Part shown: one piece after another, positions 9,078 to 16,875 of the stretch
How positions within the stretch are numbered: the first letter of the stretch is position 1
Layout of the letters: each line of letters starts with the position of its first letter
NCBI RefSeq assembly: GCF_003050785.1
Contig: NZ_QAOH01000017.1
Span: 20,822 to 84,821, forward strand
Length of the DNA: 64,000 nt
DNA from: Celeribacter persicus
GTDB taxonomy: Bacteria > Pseudomonadota > Alphaproteobacteria > Rhodobacterales > Rhodobacteraceae
Reading direction: 5' to 3'
Notes under the pieces: generated by a model
Told to the model about the DNA's origin: nothing
Database searches by the model: none
Seen by the model: only the letters and a program-made list of their open reading frames with translations
Program-made: the position numbers and the translations under genes

Positions 9078-10529
9078 ATGACTATTCAGCTCTATATCGA
9101 CAATGAGGCGCAGAATGCCACAGGCAACGCCACATTTGAACGCCGCTCACCTGTAAGTGGCGAAGTCGTGACGCGTGGCGCAGCTGCCACGCCAGGGGAT
9201 GCCGTGGCCGCGATCGAATCTGCCGAACGCGCCTTTGCGTCCTGGTCGCAGACTGGTCCGGGCCATCGCCGCGCCCTGCTCATGAAGGCCGCGGAAGAGA
9301 TCGAAAAGCGCACGGAAGATTTCGTTGTCGCCATGAAAGCCGAAGTCGGGGCAGGCGAACTCTGGGCACGCTTCAATGTCATGCTCGCGGCGAATGTTTT
9401 CCGCGAAGCCGCAGCGATGACCACGCAGATTCAGGGCAGCACTATCCCGTCTGACAAGCCGGGCACGTTGTCGATGACCGTGAGACAGCCGGTAGGTGTG
9501 ATCCTGTCGATCGTGCCTTGGAACGGGCCGATTGTGCTGGCAGCGCGGGCCATTGCCTATCCGCTGATGTGCGGCAACACCGTTGTTTTCCGCGCCTCGG
9601 AAACCTCTCCCAAGACCCATGTGCTGGTTGCTGAGGCCGTCCATGCGGCCGGTTTTCCCGCAGGAACGCTCAACTTCGTGATCAACGACCCAAAGGACGC
9701 ACCCGAAGTCGTAGAGGCAATGATCGCGCATCCAGCCGTGCGGCGTGTCAACTTCACCGGTTCGACGCATGTTGGCCGGATCATTGCTGCGGCTTGTGGC
9801 CGCCATCTCAAGCGTAGCCTGATGGAACTCGGCGACAAGTCCCCCATGGTGGTCCTCGCGGATGCGGATATCGACGGCGCAGTGAATGCGACCATCTTCG
9901 GTGCCTTCCTCTATCAGGGCCAGATCTGCATGACGACAGAGCGTGCCATCGTCGATGAGTCTGTCGCCGATGCGTTCGTCGAGAAACTCGCCGCGCGGGC
10001 AGCACAGCTGGAGGCGGGCGATCCACGCACTCAGGCGGCTTGCGCGCTTGGTCCGATCATCAGCCAGGGCGCAGTTAATCACCTGAACGGTTTGCTTGCC
10101 GACGCGACCGAAAAAGGTGCGAAGATACGGACTGGCGGGCTTGCAGACAGCACCCTGATGTCGCCGACTGTGCTCGATGGTGTCACATCCAAGATGCGCA
10201 TCTACTCCGAGGAAGCCTTTGGTCCGATCTTGCAGGTGATCCGTGTCAACGGCGCGGACGAAGCTGTTCGGGTGGCCAATGACACTGAATACGGCCTGTC
10301 TGCTGCTGTCTTCGGGACAGACATGGTCCACGCACTTGATGTCGCAATGCGCCTTCAGACGGGTTCAGTGCACATCAACGGCTCCACCGTCTCGAATGAA
10401 GCCCAAGCGCCTTATGGCGGCACGAAGGCCAGCGGTTGGGGCCAGTTCGACAGCACTGCGGTGATTGATGAATTCACCGAGCTGAAGTGGATTACGATCG
10501 AACAGCCGTCCCAACAGTATCCCCTGTAA
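9078..10529 (+). CDS. NAD-dependent aldehyde dehydrogenase (salicylaldehyde/benzaldehyde type)
   Basis: A 483-residue aldehyde dehydrogenase. The cofactor motif FTGST is at residues 226-230, the general base is Glu250 in MELGDKSP, and the catalytic nucleophile is Cys284 in GQICM. The overall pattern, with VPWNGPIVLAARAIAYPL and HINGSTVSNEAQAPYGG, resembles NahF-type salicylaldehyde dehydrogenases. It would oxidise an aromatic aldehyde to its acid, and salicylate to gentisate would connect with the isomerase and hydrolase to the left. I start at ATG 9078, preceded by AAGAGG; a GTG at 8976 would read through a leader with a hairpin. Benzaldehyde, vanillin or another aryl aldehyde are equally possible substrates. 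Confidence 0.85.
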   Translation: MTIQLYIDNEAQNATGNATFERRSPVSGEVVTRGAAATPGDAVAAIESAERAFASWSQTGPGHRRALLMKAAEEIEKRTEDFVVAMKAEVGAGELWARFNVMLAANVFREAAAMTTQIQGSTIPSDKPGTLSMTVRQPVGVILSIVPWNGPIVLAARAIAYPLMCGNTVVFRASETSPKTHVLVAEAVHAAGFPAGTLNFVINDPKDAPEVVEAMIAHPAVRRVNFTGSTHVGRIIAAACGRHLKRSLMELGDKSPMVVLADADIDGAVNATIFGAFLYQGQICMTTERAIVDESVADAFVEKLAARAAQLEAGDPRTQAACALGPIISQGAVNHLNGLLADATEKGAKIRTGGLADSTLMSPTVLDGVTSKMRIYSEEAFGPILQVIRVNGADEAVRVANDTEYGLSAAVFGTDMVHALDVAMRLQTGSVHINGSTVSNEAQAPYGGTKASGWGQFDSTAVIDEFTELKWITIEQPSQQYPL

Positions 10530-10541
10530 GGCAGGCCAGAA

Positions 10542-10611
10542 ACCGGGCGGATGAGGTTGGGAAAATGATTGCCATCGGTGATGGTGATGATCCTATTCGC
10601 ATCCGCCCGGT
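10542..10611. repeat. 12-bp inverted repeat downstream of the aldehyde dehydrogenase
   Basis: ACCGGGCGGATG (10542-10553) and CATCCGCCCGGT (10600-10611) are perfect complements separated by 46 bases. It may be a long-loop terminator of the catabolic operon or the trace of a lost mobile element, since an IS fragment starts right beside it. Confidence 0.5.
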
Positions 10612-10964
10612 CAGAATCTGTCGGCTGGAGTGGGCAAAAGCTGGTGGGTCTCATCCGGAATGCGGTCATCGCCCAGTTCGATCCCGGCAAAGCGGCGCAT
10701 CGCCTGGCTGTCGTAGAGGGTCTCCTCGGCCATCGGGTCGCTCAGAGCATACCAGTTCCGAAGGAAATAGACCCGCAGCATCACCTCCAGAGCCATCGGT
10801 GGCCGACCGCCCTTTGGCCCGGCCTTGGGATAGTGCGGCACGATCAGCGCAAGCAGCCGAACCCACGGCACCACCGCATCCATCTCCGCCAAGAACAACT
10901 CCCGCCGCGTCCGTTTCTTCTTCATGGCGTCGCGCAGGCCGGGAAGAGCGGGCTGTTTCGGCAT
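10611..10964 (-). pseudogene. IS5-family transposase, N-terminal fragment
   Basis: The fragment starts at MPKQPALPGLRDAMKKKRTRR and continues through the DUF772-type N-terminal domain (GRPPMALEVMLRVYFLRNWY, DPMAEETLYDSQAMRRFAG, DDRIPDET). After DET the family sequence is lost and a stop follows 15 residues later. The whole DDE catalytic domain is absent, so it cannot encode an active transposase. Confidence 0.8.
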
Positions 10965-11036
10965 CGCAAGGACTCCTTGCAGGGACACCCAAGTCTACCA
11001 GATCACGCCAAAAGTGGTGGGTTTTTCAGACGTTCC
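10612..11036 (-). mobile_element. Truncated IS5-family insertion sequence
   Basis: The upstream end survives: GGAACGTCTGAAAAA reads leftward from 11036 into the transposase leader. TTAA at 11037-11040 resembles the 4-bp target typical of the IS5 family, and its first three bases form the stop codon of the adjacent E1 gene. The other end is missing; sequence resembling IS stops near 10660, so exact left limits are uncertain. Confidence 0.6.
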
Positions 11037-13409
11037 TTAAACAACGGCAATCTTGCGCCCTGTTGTCAAGCCATTGATCTTCTCTATCATACTTTGCGCA
11101 TCAATTTTGTAGTATTGGTACAGCTCGCCAATAGTCCCAGTCTGCCCAAAGCGTTCCACACCCAACGGAATCGTCTGGTGGCCCTGAACCGCACCGAGCC
11201 ATGACAATGTCGCGGGGTGTCCGTCAATTACCGTGAGAAGGCGGCAATGCGGCGGCAAATCTTGCAAGAGGCGTTCAACATGACTAGTCGCGCCCTGCTG
11301 GCCACGTGCCCGAGCGCGCTGTGCCGCCGTCCAGCCCGCGCTCAGCCGATCCGCCGAGGTAACGGCCAGCACGCCGATGTCACGCCTCGCATCGGCCATC
11401 GCGCCTGCGGCGCGGATCGCTTCGGGCGCAATGACACCTTGATAAGCGATCACCACCTCGCAGTTGGGTCCGGGCCGACGCAACCAATAAGCGCCGTCTA
11501 TAGTTCCTTGCTGCCAATCCCCATTCGGGCGCTTGCCGGGCTGTTCCACCGGGTTCGTCGAGAGCCGCAGATAGACGGAGCCGCCGGCTTCATCGCGCAG
11601 CCAGGTGCGCTCGTCAGGATTGCCTGAACCGTCCCGCTGGAGATAGCCTAAGGCCCACTCCATGATAACTGCCAATTCATCGGCAAAGGCGGGCTCAAAG
11701 GCGGCCAGTCCGTCTTGGCTCATCCCGATCAAGGGTGTGCCGATAGATTGATGCGCACCGCCTTCGGGTGCCAGCGTAACGCCCGAGGGCGTACCTACCA
11801 CCATGAACCGCGCGTCCTGATAGCAAGCGTAGTTCAAAGCATCGAGCCCGCGCGCCACGAAAGGATCGTAGAGTGTCCCGATCGGGATCAGCCGCTTGCC
11901 GAACAGTGAATGCGACAGCCCCGCCGCCGCCAGCAACAGAAACAGGTTCATCTCGGCGATGCCAAGTTCGATGTGTTGACCTTTCGGCGTGAATTCCCAT
12001 TTCGCGGTTGAGGGGATGCGATGCTCGATAAAGGCATCGGCCTGCTCAGTGCGGGCAAACAGCTTGCGCCGGTTCACCCAGGGGCCGAGATTGGTGGTGC
12101 CGGTCACGTCGGGCGACATCGTCACGATGCGCTCCGCCATAAGGCTGTCGCCTTTGGACAAATCATCAAGGATCTTGCCGAATGCCATCTGTGTCGATAT
12201 CTCGCGGTCAGATGACAGGGCAATCTCGGGAACCGGCAATACCGCGTCGGTGAAGCGGCGACGACCTTTGGCAAAAAAGGGCACCTTGTCGAGGAACTTT
12301 TGCAGCGCGGCGGCGTCTGGCACGGTGGCGAACTTGTCCCACTCCTGCCCCGCCGGCACGCCCATATGTTGTTGCCAGTCGGCCATCTGGTTCTTGGTCA
12401 TTAAGCCACCGTGGTTGTCCTTGTGGCCCGCAATGGGTGTGCCCCAGCCCTTGATCGTATAAGCAAGAAAACATGTGGGACGGTCGTCGGTGACATTGGC
12501 AAACACCTCGGCCATGGTCTCGACACAGTTGCCGCCAAGATTCTCCATCAGCGCCGCGAGTTCCGTATCATTGCGCTTGCCGATCAGCGCCGTCACCGGC
12601 CCCTGATCACCAAGATCATCCATCAACCGTTTGCGCCAGACCGCGCCGCCCTGATAGGTCAGGGCGGAATATTGCTGGTTCGGGCAGGCGTCGATCCAAT
12701 CGCGCAGGGCGTTGCCACCCTCTTCTTCAAAGGCCGCGCGCTGCAGAGCGCCGTACTTCACGCGAATGACATTCCAGCTGAAAGCTTCGAAGATTTTTTC
12801 TACTCGCGAAAACAGGCCTTCGCGCACCACACCGTCTAATGACTGGCGGTTGTAGTCGATGATCCACCAGCAGTTGCGCAGATCGTTCTTCCAGCCCTCT
12901 TGCAACGCTTCATAGATATTACCTTCGTCCAGTTCGGCATCGCCGACCAGCGCCACATGGCGGCCAGCAGCCAGGTCGCTGCTCCAGTCTTTGGCCATCA
13001 AGTAATCCTGTACGATCGACCCGAAAGCGGTAATCGCCACGCCCAACCCTACAGAGCCGGTCGAATAATCCACGTCGTCCACATCCTTGGTGCGGCTGGG
13101 ATAGCTTTGCACGCCCTCGAACCCGCGAAAGTTCTTCATCTTATCAAGCGTTTGATGACCCATCAGGTATTGCATGGCATGAAAGATCGGCGAGGCGTGC
13201 GGCTTTACCGCTACGCGATCTTCGGGTCGCAGCGCGGAAAAGTATAGCGCCGTCATGATCGACACCATCGAGGCCGAGCTGGCTTGATGGCCACCAACCT
13301 TGATTCCGTCTACCTTTGGCCGGATGTGGTTGGCGTGATGAATCATCCAATGCGACAACCACAACAAACGGTCCTGAAGCGTTTTGAGATGGACTGTGTC
13401 AGATGTCAT
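11037..13409 (-). CDS. Homodimeric 2-oxoacid dehydrogenase E1 / transketolase-like (MdeB-like)
   Basis: A 790-residue thiamine-diphosphate enzyme of the AceE-like single-chain E1 family. The TPP signature runs from GDAELDEGNIYEA to NCWWIIDYN (around residues 160-190), followed by a transketolase-like pyrimidine domain (KGQHIELGIAEMN, GTPSGVTLAPEGGAHQSIGT) and a C-terminal domain. It is about 100 residues shorter than pyruvate dehydrogenase E1 AceE. A divergent Lrp-type gene sits beside it. This arrangement recalls the pseudomonad methionine-catabolism locus, where MdeB is an alpha-ketobutyrate dehydrogenase E1 and MdeR an Lrp-type activator; no methionine gamma-lyase gene is visible here. GAGGG precedes the ATG at 13409. 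Substrate is inferred. Confidence 0.8.
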   Translation of the reverse strand: MTSDTVHLKTLQDRLLWLSHWMIHHANHIRPKVDGIKVGGHQASSASMVSIMTALYFSALRPEDRVAVKPHASPIFHAMQYLMGHQTLDKMKNFRGFEGVQSYPSRTKDVDDVDYSTGSVGLGVAITAFGSIVQDYLMAKDWSSDLAAGRHVALVGDAELDEGNIYEALQEGWKNDLRNCWWIIDYNRQSLDGVVREGLFSRVEKIFEAFSWNVIRVKYGALQRAAFEEEGGNALRDWIDACPNQQYSALTYQGGAVWRKRLMDDLGDQGPVTALIGKRNDTELAALMENLGGNCVETMAEVFANVTDDRPTCFLAYTIKGWGTPIAGHKDNHGGLMTKNQMADWQQHMGVPAGQEWDKFATVPDAAALQKFLDKVPFFAKGRRRFTDAVLPVPEIALSSDREISTQMAFGKILDDLSKGDSLMAERIVTMSPDVTGTTNLGPWVNRRKLFARTEQADAFIEHRIPSTAKWEFTPKGQHIELGIAEMNLFLLLAAAGLSHSLFGKRLIPIGTLYDPFVARGLDALNYACYQDARFMVVGTPSGVTLAPEGGAHQSIGTPLIGMSQDGLAAFEPAFADELAVIMEWALGYLQRDGSGNPDERTWLRDEAGGSVYLRLSTNPVEQPGKRPNGDWQQGTIDGAYWLRRPGPNCEVVIAYQGVIAPEAIRAAGAMADARRDIGVLAVTSADRLSAGWTAAQRARARGQQGATSHVERLLQDLPPHCRLLTVIDGHPATLSWLGAVQGHQTIPLGVERFGQTGTIGELYQYYKIDAQSMIEKINGLTTGRKIAVV

Positions 13410-13536
13410 TTTCGGCCCTCGCATTCAAAGCTTGAAGTGTTGCGAGACTAGCAACAATAGTCTGACGCTTCTCGCCTATTTTACGAAGATTTTATGTGTT
13501 ATGTGGTGACAGTAGCCACTATTTCGGAAAAACTTG
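13410..13536. promoter_or_regulatory. Divergent promoter region for the E1 and Lrp-type genes
   Basis: A comparatively AT-rich 127-base gap. AGACT and AGTCT flank a nine-base centre near 13445-13463, and a second imperfect dyad lies near 13503-13520. Lrp-family regulators commonly bind such regions to control the divergent gene; no firm promoter hexamers could be assigned. Confidence 0.35.
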
Positions 13537-14058
13537 ATGATTAGCACCAACCTTGATTCTTACGATGTGGGTATTCTGCATGTCCTGCAGCGTAACGGAC
13601 GTGCCACAATCAACGAACTGGCCGAAGCCGTCGGACTTAGTCCATCCCCGGTGGCCCGCAGGCTGCGCATTTTAGAGAATGCGGGCGTGATCACAGGCTA
13701 TGCTGCGCTGATCGACGAAACTGCTTTGGGTTATGAATTTTCCGTGTTTGTCTCGGTCAAACTTGACCGTCAAGTGGACGACGCACTGGCCAGCTTCGAA
13801 GCCGCGGTGTGCAGCTTTCCTGAAGTTGTCGATTGTTGGCTGATGACCGGCAACCGCGACTATCTGCTGCGCATTGCAACGCGCGGGCCTTCCGATTTTG
13901 AACGCTTCCTAACCAGCACCTTCACCAAAGTTTCAGGTGTAGCATCTATTGAAAGCTCAATCCCACTGAGACGCGTCAAGGCAGGCTTGTCACGCACGCT
14001 GAAACTTGATGCCAAAGGATATCAAAGGCAAACAACAACTGGGCGTGGTGGATCCTAA
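13537..14058 (+). CDS. Lrp/AsnC-family transcriptional regulator
   Basis: A 173-residue regulator with an N-terminal winged helix-turn-helix (DSYDVGILHVLQRNGRATINELAEAVG, then SPSPVARRLRILENAGVITGY) and a C-terminal RAM ligand-binding domain (FPEVVDCWLMTGNRDYLLRI). Length is normal for the family. A TTG directly before the ATG could also start. It is divergent from the MdeB-like gene and most likely controls it in response to an amino acid or 2-oxoacid, by analogy with MdeR. Confidence 0.88.
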   Translation: MISTNLDSYDVGILHVLQRNGRATINELAEAVGLSPSPVARRLRILENAGVITGYAALIDETALGYEFSVFVSVKLDRQVDDALASFEAAVCSFPEVVDCWLMTGNRDYLLRIATRGPSDFERFLTSTFTKVSGVASIESSIPLRRVKAGLSRTLKLDAKGYQRQTTTGRGGS

Positions 14059-14344
14059 ACGAGATCTCTTGGCACTGTCATTTGTGGACGTATATGGACC
14101 CCGCCTGATTGCAACAGGCTAACTTGGTCTGGTTCGGCGATCACGATTGCAGACGTATATCCGGCTTCCTTGAGCGGCCCGATGTTTCGTCGCCGCGAGC
14201 CCCGATGGATTTCCGCGCGCTTCTTCCTCATTGGCTCCAAGGCATCGGCTTTCGCCGCGCCGGTCCACACATCAGGTTCAAGAAGCGATCAGGGTGACCC
14301 TTTCACCATCTCCTGCCAGTTGTTGCAACCTTTCGGGGAGCGCG
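14059..14344. other. Gene-free interval before the IS21 remnant
   Basis: No recognisable gene. A 71-codon leftward frame ending at 14055 has no family pattern that I recognise and no convincing ribosome-binding site. The stretch may be old flanking DNA of the insertion sequence. Confidence 0.35.
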
Positions 14345-14488
14345 TGTCAACGGCGGAGTAAAAACCAGCCACGTGGCGGCGCAAAATCAGGCCAATGACG
14401 GGCGCCAGGCGCCATGGCGCGCGCGCTTGTCACATAGCTGGCGCGTGCCATGGCGCTTGGCCCGCAGGGCCAATCCTGTGGCGGATGA

Positions 14489-15253
14489 TCAGGTTGGGGC
14501 TTCGGCCTTTCGGGCGCGGCTTTGGGCGAGCCGATAGCTGTCGCCGTTCATCTCGAGGATGTTGACGTGATGCGTCAGTCGATCGAGCAGTGCGCCAGTC
14601 AAGCGTTCGGTGCCGAAGGTCTCGGTCCATTCGTCGAACGGCAGGTTGCTGGTGATCAGCGTGGCCCCGCGCTCATAGCGCTGCGAGATCACCTCGAACA
14701 GTAGCTCGGCACCGGTCTTGGAGAGCGGCACGAAGCCCAACTCGTCGATGATGAGCAGCTTGACGGCGGCCAGCTGCTTTTGCAGGCAGAGCAGGCGACG
14801 TTCGTCGCGGGCCTCCATCAGTTCGTTGACCAGCGCGGCGGCGGTGATGAAGCTGACCGGCAGCCCCTTCTGGCAGGCGGCCAGCCCCAGCCCGAGGGCA
14901 ATATGGGTCTTGCCTGTGCCGCTGGGCCCCAAGGCGATGACGTTCTCGCGTCGGTCGATCCATTCGCAGCGGGCAAGTTCCAGCACCTGCATCTTGTTGA
15001 GCTTCGGGATCGCCTTGAAGTCGAAGCTGTCGAGGCTCTTTGTGGCTGGGAACTTCGCAGCCTTGATCCGCCGTTCGATCATCCTACGCTCGCGGTCGAT
15101 CAGTTCCAGCTCGACGAGACGCGCCAGGAACTGGACGTGATCCCGACCCTCGGCGGCGCATTGGCGGGCAAGCTTGTCGTATTCCCGAAGGAAGGTGGGC
15201 AGCTTCAGCGTCTTGAGATGATCCGCGAGCAGGATCTTCGGGGCCACGGTCAT
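14489..15253 (-). CDS. istB: IS21-family helper ATPase IstB
   Basis: A 254-residue AAA+ ATPase. The Walker A motif GPSGTGKTH is near residue 107 and the Walker B motif LLIIDELGF near residue 171, with the GATLITSNLPFDEW motif typical of IstB. ATG at 15253 overlaps the istA stop as ATGA, the normal arrangement in this family. IstB assists IstA in target capture and transposition; with istA destroyed it cannot act in cis. The gene itself looks intact. Confidence 0.93.
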   Translation of the reverse strand: MTVAPKILLADHLKTLKLPTFLREYDKLARQCAAEGRDHVQFLARLVELELIDRERRMIERRIKAAKFPATKSLDSFDFKAIPKLNKMQVLELARCEWIDRRENVIALGPSGTGKTHIALGLGLAACQKGLPVSFITAAALVNELMEARDERRLLCLQKQLAAVKLLIIDELGFVPLSKTGAELLFEVISQRYERGATLITSNLPFDEWTETFGTERLTGALLDRLTHHVNILEMNGDSYRLAQSRARKAEAPT

Positions 15254-15351
15254 GCTGCATCCTCCGACAGCAGGGACATGTAGCTGGCCGCGGACGTGGT
15301 CTCGACGTTCGCCCGAGGCACGTAGGGGTAGACATCGAGGTCCAGCTTCGG
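15250..15351 (-). pseudogene. istA: IS21 transposase IstA, C-terminal fragment
   Basis: Thirty-four residues in frame before the istB start (DVYPYVPRANVETTSAASYM, then LLSEDAA and a stop) match the usual IstA tail. Everything upstream, including the DDE core, has been removed at the junction with the inverted-repeat element. Confidence 0.7.
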
Positions 15352-15423
15352 GGGGTCTGATGCCGGGAAAATCAAAAACGCTCATGAGAGCGTACTATTT
15401 TGCCCCCTCCGGCATCAGACCCC
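15352..15423. repeat. 72-bp element bounded by a perfect 15-bp inverted repeat
   Basis: GGGGTCTGATGCCGG (15352-15366) and its exact complement (15409-15423) flank 42 bases that contain a second hairpin, ACGCTC-atga-GAGCGT. It lies exactly at the fusion of the IS21 remnant and truncated merF. It could be a fused pair of IS ends or a very small non-autonomous element. Confidence 0.6.
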
Positions 15424-15608
15424 TAGATGGTCAGGCCGATAAAAAACGCCAGCGCGGGCAGCAGCACATAGTCGAGCCAACCCAGCCAGGCCGACAGGCC
15501 CACGGCGCCGAGAAGAACGACCAGGATCGGCGTGAAGCAGCAGAGCGCTGCGATGACGGTGCCGACGACACCTGTTGCAATCAGCTTGCGGTCTGTCCGC
15601 TCGGTCAT
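15423..15608 (-). pseudogene. merF: Mercury transporter MerF, C-terminally truncated
   Basis: The protein starts MTERTDRKLIATGVVGTVIA, has the vicinal cysteines in ALCCFTP, a second helix with LDYVLLPALAFFIGLTI, and then stops at a TAG created by the junction with the 72-bp inverted-repeat element. Typical MerF continues for about 20 residues, including a C-terminal cysteine pair that is lost here. Both membrane helices remain, so residual function is possible but doubtful. It follows merP by four bases. Confidence 0.8.
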
Positions 15609-15612
15609 CCCG

Positions 15613-15918
15613 TCAACCCGAGACGCGCGCCGGGTAGCCTGCATTGGCCGACGCGGTCGCGATCGCCTCGGCGCTGGTCGCGGCGGTGTCGAAGACGACA
15701 GTAGCGGTGCGCGCCTCGAAGTCGATCTCGACCGCGTGCACGCCTTCGACGCCCTCCATCGCGCGCTTCACGGTGACCGGACACAGCGCACAGGTCATAT
15801 TGTCCACCGCGAAGGTGAGGGTCTGCTCGGCGGCGACGGTTTGCGCGACGGCAGGGATGGCCGTGATGGGTGCTGTGGCGGTCAGGCCGAACAGAACAAG
15901 GGCAAGGATCGTCTTCAT
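15613..15918 (-). CDS. merP: Periplasmic mercury-binding protein MerP
   Basis: A 101-residue protein with a signal peptide (MKTILALVLFGLTATAPITA; cleavage likely near residue 26) and one heavy-metal-associated domain. The Hg(II)-binding cysteines are Cys43 and Cys46 in MTCALCP. MerP captures mercuric ion in the periplasm and hands it to MerT. It lies between merT and merF, the usual operon order. The gene looks intact. Confidence 0.92.
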   Translation of the reverse strand: MKTILALVLFGLTATAPITAIPAVAQTVAAEQTLTFAVDNMTCALCPVTVKRAMEGVEGVHAVEIDFEARTATVVFDTAATSAEAIATASANAGYPARVSG

Positions 15919-15936
15919 GAGGGTGTCCTTTCGAGA

Positions 15937-16326
15937 TCAGTAGAGAAGCGGAGCCCACCAGTCGATGGTGAGTGCAGCGAGGACGAGGATCAGGGAGGTC
16001 CAGAGAGCGGACTTGGTGATGCGCGCCGAGGATGGGCGCGCGCAGTAGGAACCGGGCTCGCAGACGGTCGGTTTGCGGAAATAGACCTGCCGGAATCCCG
16101 CCCCGATGAAGCCGAGCGCAATCACGGCGAAGATCGGCTTGAAGGGCTCCAGCGCCGTCAGGTTGCCGATCCAGGCCCCCGAGATGCCGAGGGTCAGCAG
16201 CACCAATGGTCCGACACAGCAGGCCGAGGCGAGAAAGGCGCCCATCACCCCGCCCGCCGCAAGCTAGCCCTTTCGGGCGGGGCGATCCGCTGCTGAGGTG
16301 TCAGTTCTGTCGTCTGTCAGCGCCAT
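15937..16326 (-). pseudogene. merT: Mercuric transport protein MerT with an in-frame stop at codon 21
   Basis: The frame begins at ATG 16326 (MALTDDRTDTSAADRPARKG), meets TAG at 16264-16266, and resumes in the same frame as LAAGGVMGAFLASACCVGPL to the normal MerT end. The first transmembrane helix keeps its CC pair, and the second pair (CEPGSYC) is present. A single substitution from TGG or TTG would explain the stop. Re-initiation at GTG 16248 or ATG 16245 would give a protein of about 102-103 residues lacking only the cytoplasmic tail and part of helix 1, so function may survive. The gene is divergent from merR under the mer operator. Confidence 0.85.
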
Positions 16327-16357
16327 GTCGCGCACCTTTCGTCTGTGGTTGACGATG

Positions 16358-16388
16358 GGTGTAGGGTCTGTAGTAGCTACAGGCTCAA
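16358..16388 (-). promoter_or_regulatory. mer operator/promoter (MerR-type, 19-bp spacer)
   Basis: Reading leftward, TTGAGC (16383-16388) and TACACC (16358-16363) are separated by exactly 19 bases. The spacer holds the dyad CTGTAG-CTA-CTACAG (16368-16382). The over-long spacer with a central dyad is the hallmark of promoters that MerR distorts to activate; merR itself starts 20 bases away on the other strand. Confidence 0.85.
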
Positions 16389-16401
16389 GAGGAAAACCCC
16401 C

Positions 16402-16818
16402 ATGATCGATCACGAAAGCGAGAGCAGCTTAACACGCGGCGACCTGGCCCGGGCGACCGGATGCAACATCGAGACGATCCGCTATTACGAGAAAACCGGC
16501 CTGCTGCCCGACCCGCCGCGCAGCGCCGCAGGCTACCGGATATATTCCGCCGCACACGCCACGCGCCTTCGCTTCATCCTGCGCGCCCGCGAGCTCGGGT
16601 TCTCGATGGAGGACATTCGCGGGCTGATGGGGCTCAACGATGGTGCCGCGCCGACCTGCGCCGAGGTCAAGGAGCGGACAGAACGTCACCTTGCGGACGT
16701 GCGGGCGAAGATCTCGGATCTCCGGCGGATCGAATCCGTCCTCGCTGCAACGGCATCCAGGTGTTCTGGCGCCGAAGTCCCCAACTGTCCGGTGCTCGAC
16801 GCGATTTCTGGAAACTGA
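16402..16818 (+). CDS. merR: Mercury-responsive regulator MerR
   Basis: A 138-residue MerR protein. The winged helix contains ATGCNIETIRYYEKTGLLP, a dimerisation helix follows, and the three Hg(II)-binding cysteines are present (Cys86, Cys121, Cys129), which distinguishes it from other MerR-family sensors. It would repress and, with Hg(II), activate the divergent mer genes. The ATG at 16402 follows AAGAGGAAAA. The regulator is intact although the operon it controls is broken and lacks merA. Confidence 0.92.
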   Translation: MIDHESESSLTRGDLARATGCNIETIRYYEKTGLLPDPPRSAAGYRIYSAAHATRLRFILRARELGFSMEDIRGLMGLNDGAAPTCAEVKERTERHLADVRAKISDLRRIESVLAATASRCSGAEVPNCPVLDAISGN

Positions 16819-16875
16819 AAACTATGACACGAACTTCCCGAACTCTTGAAGCTCCCATGCATCGAACTGGAAGAT

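Larger units (their letters stand above)
14345..15351 (-). mobile_element. IS21-family insertion sequence remnant
   Basis: One end, TGTCAACGGCGGAGTAAAA from 14345, has the TGT start and repeated leader typical of IS21 elements. It is followed by a 16-bp imperfect inverted repeat (14409-14424 with 14441-14456), istB, and only the last 34 codons of istA. The element is cut at 15351 where a 72-bp inverted-repeat element begins, so it lacks the transposase catalytic domain and its other end. Confidence 0.8.

Noticed and set aside
9147..10331. 394-codon minus-strand frame
   Set aside because: Antisense to the aldehyde dehydrogenase, which carries all catalytic residues.
14055..14270. 71-codon minus-strand frame
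   Set aside because: No ribosome-binding site, no family pattern, and it overlaps the end of the Lrp-type gene.
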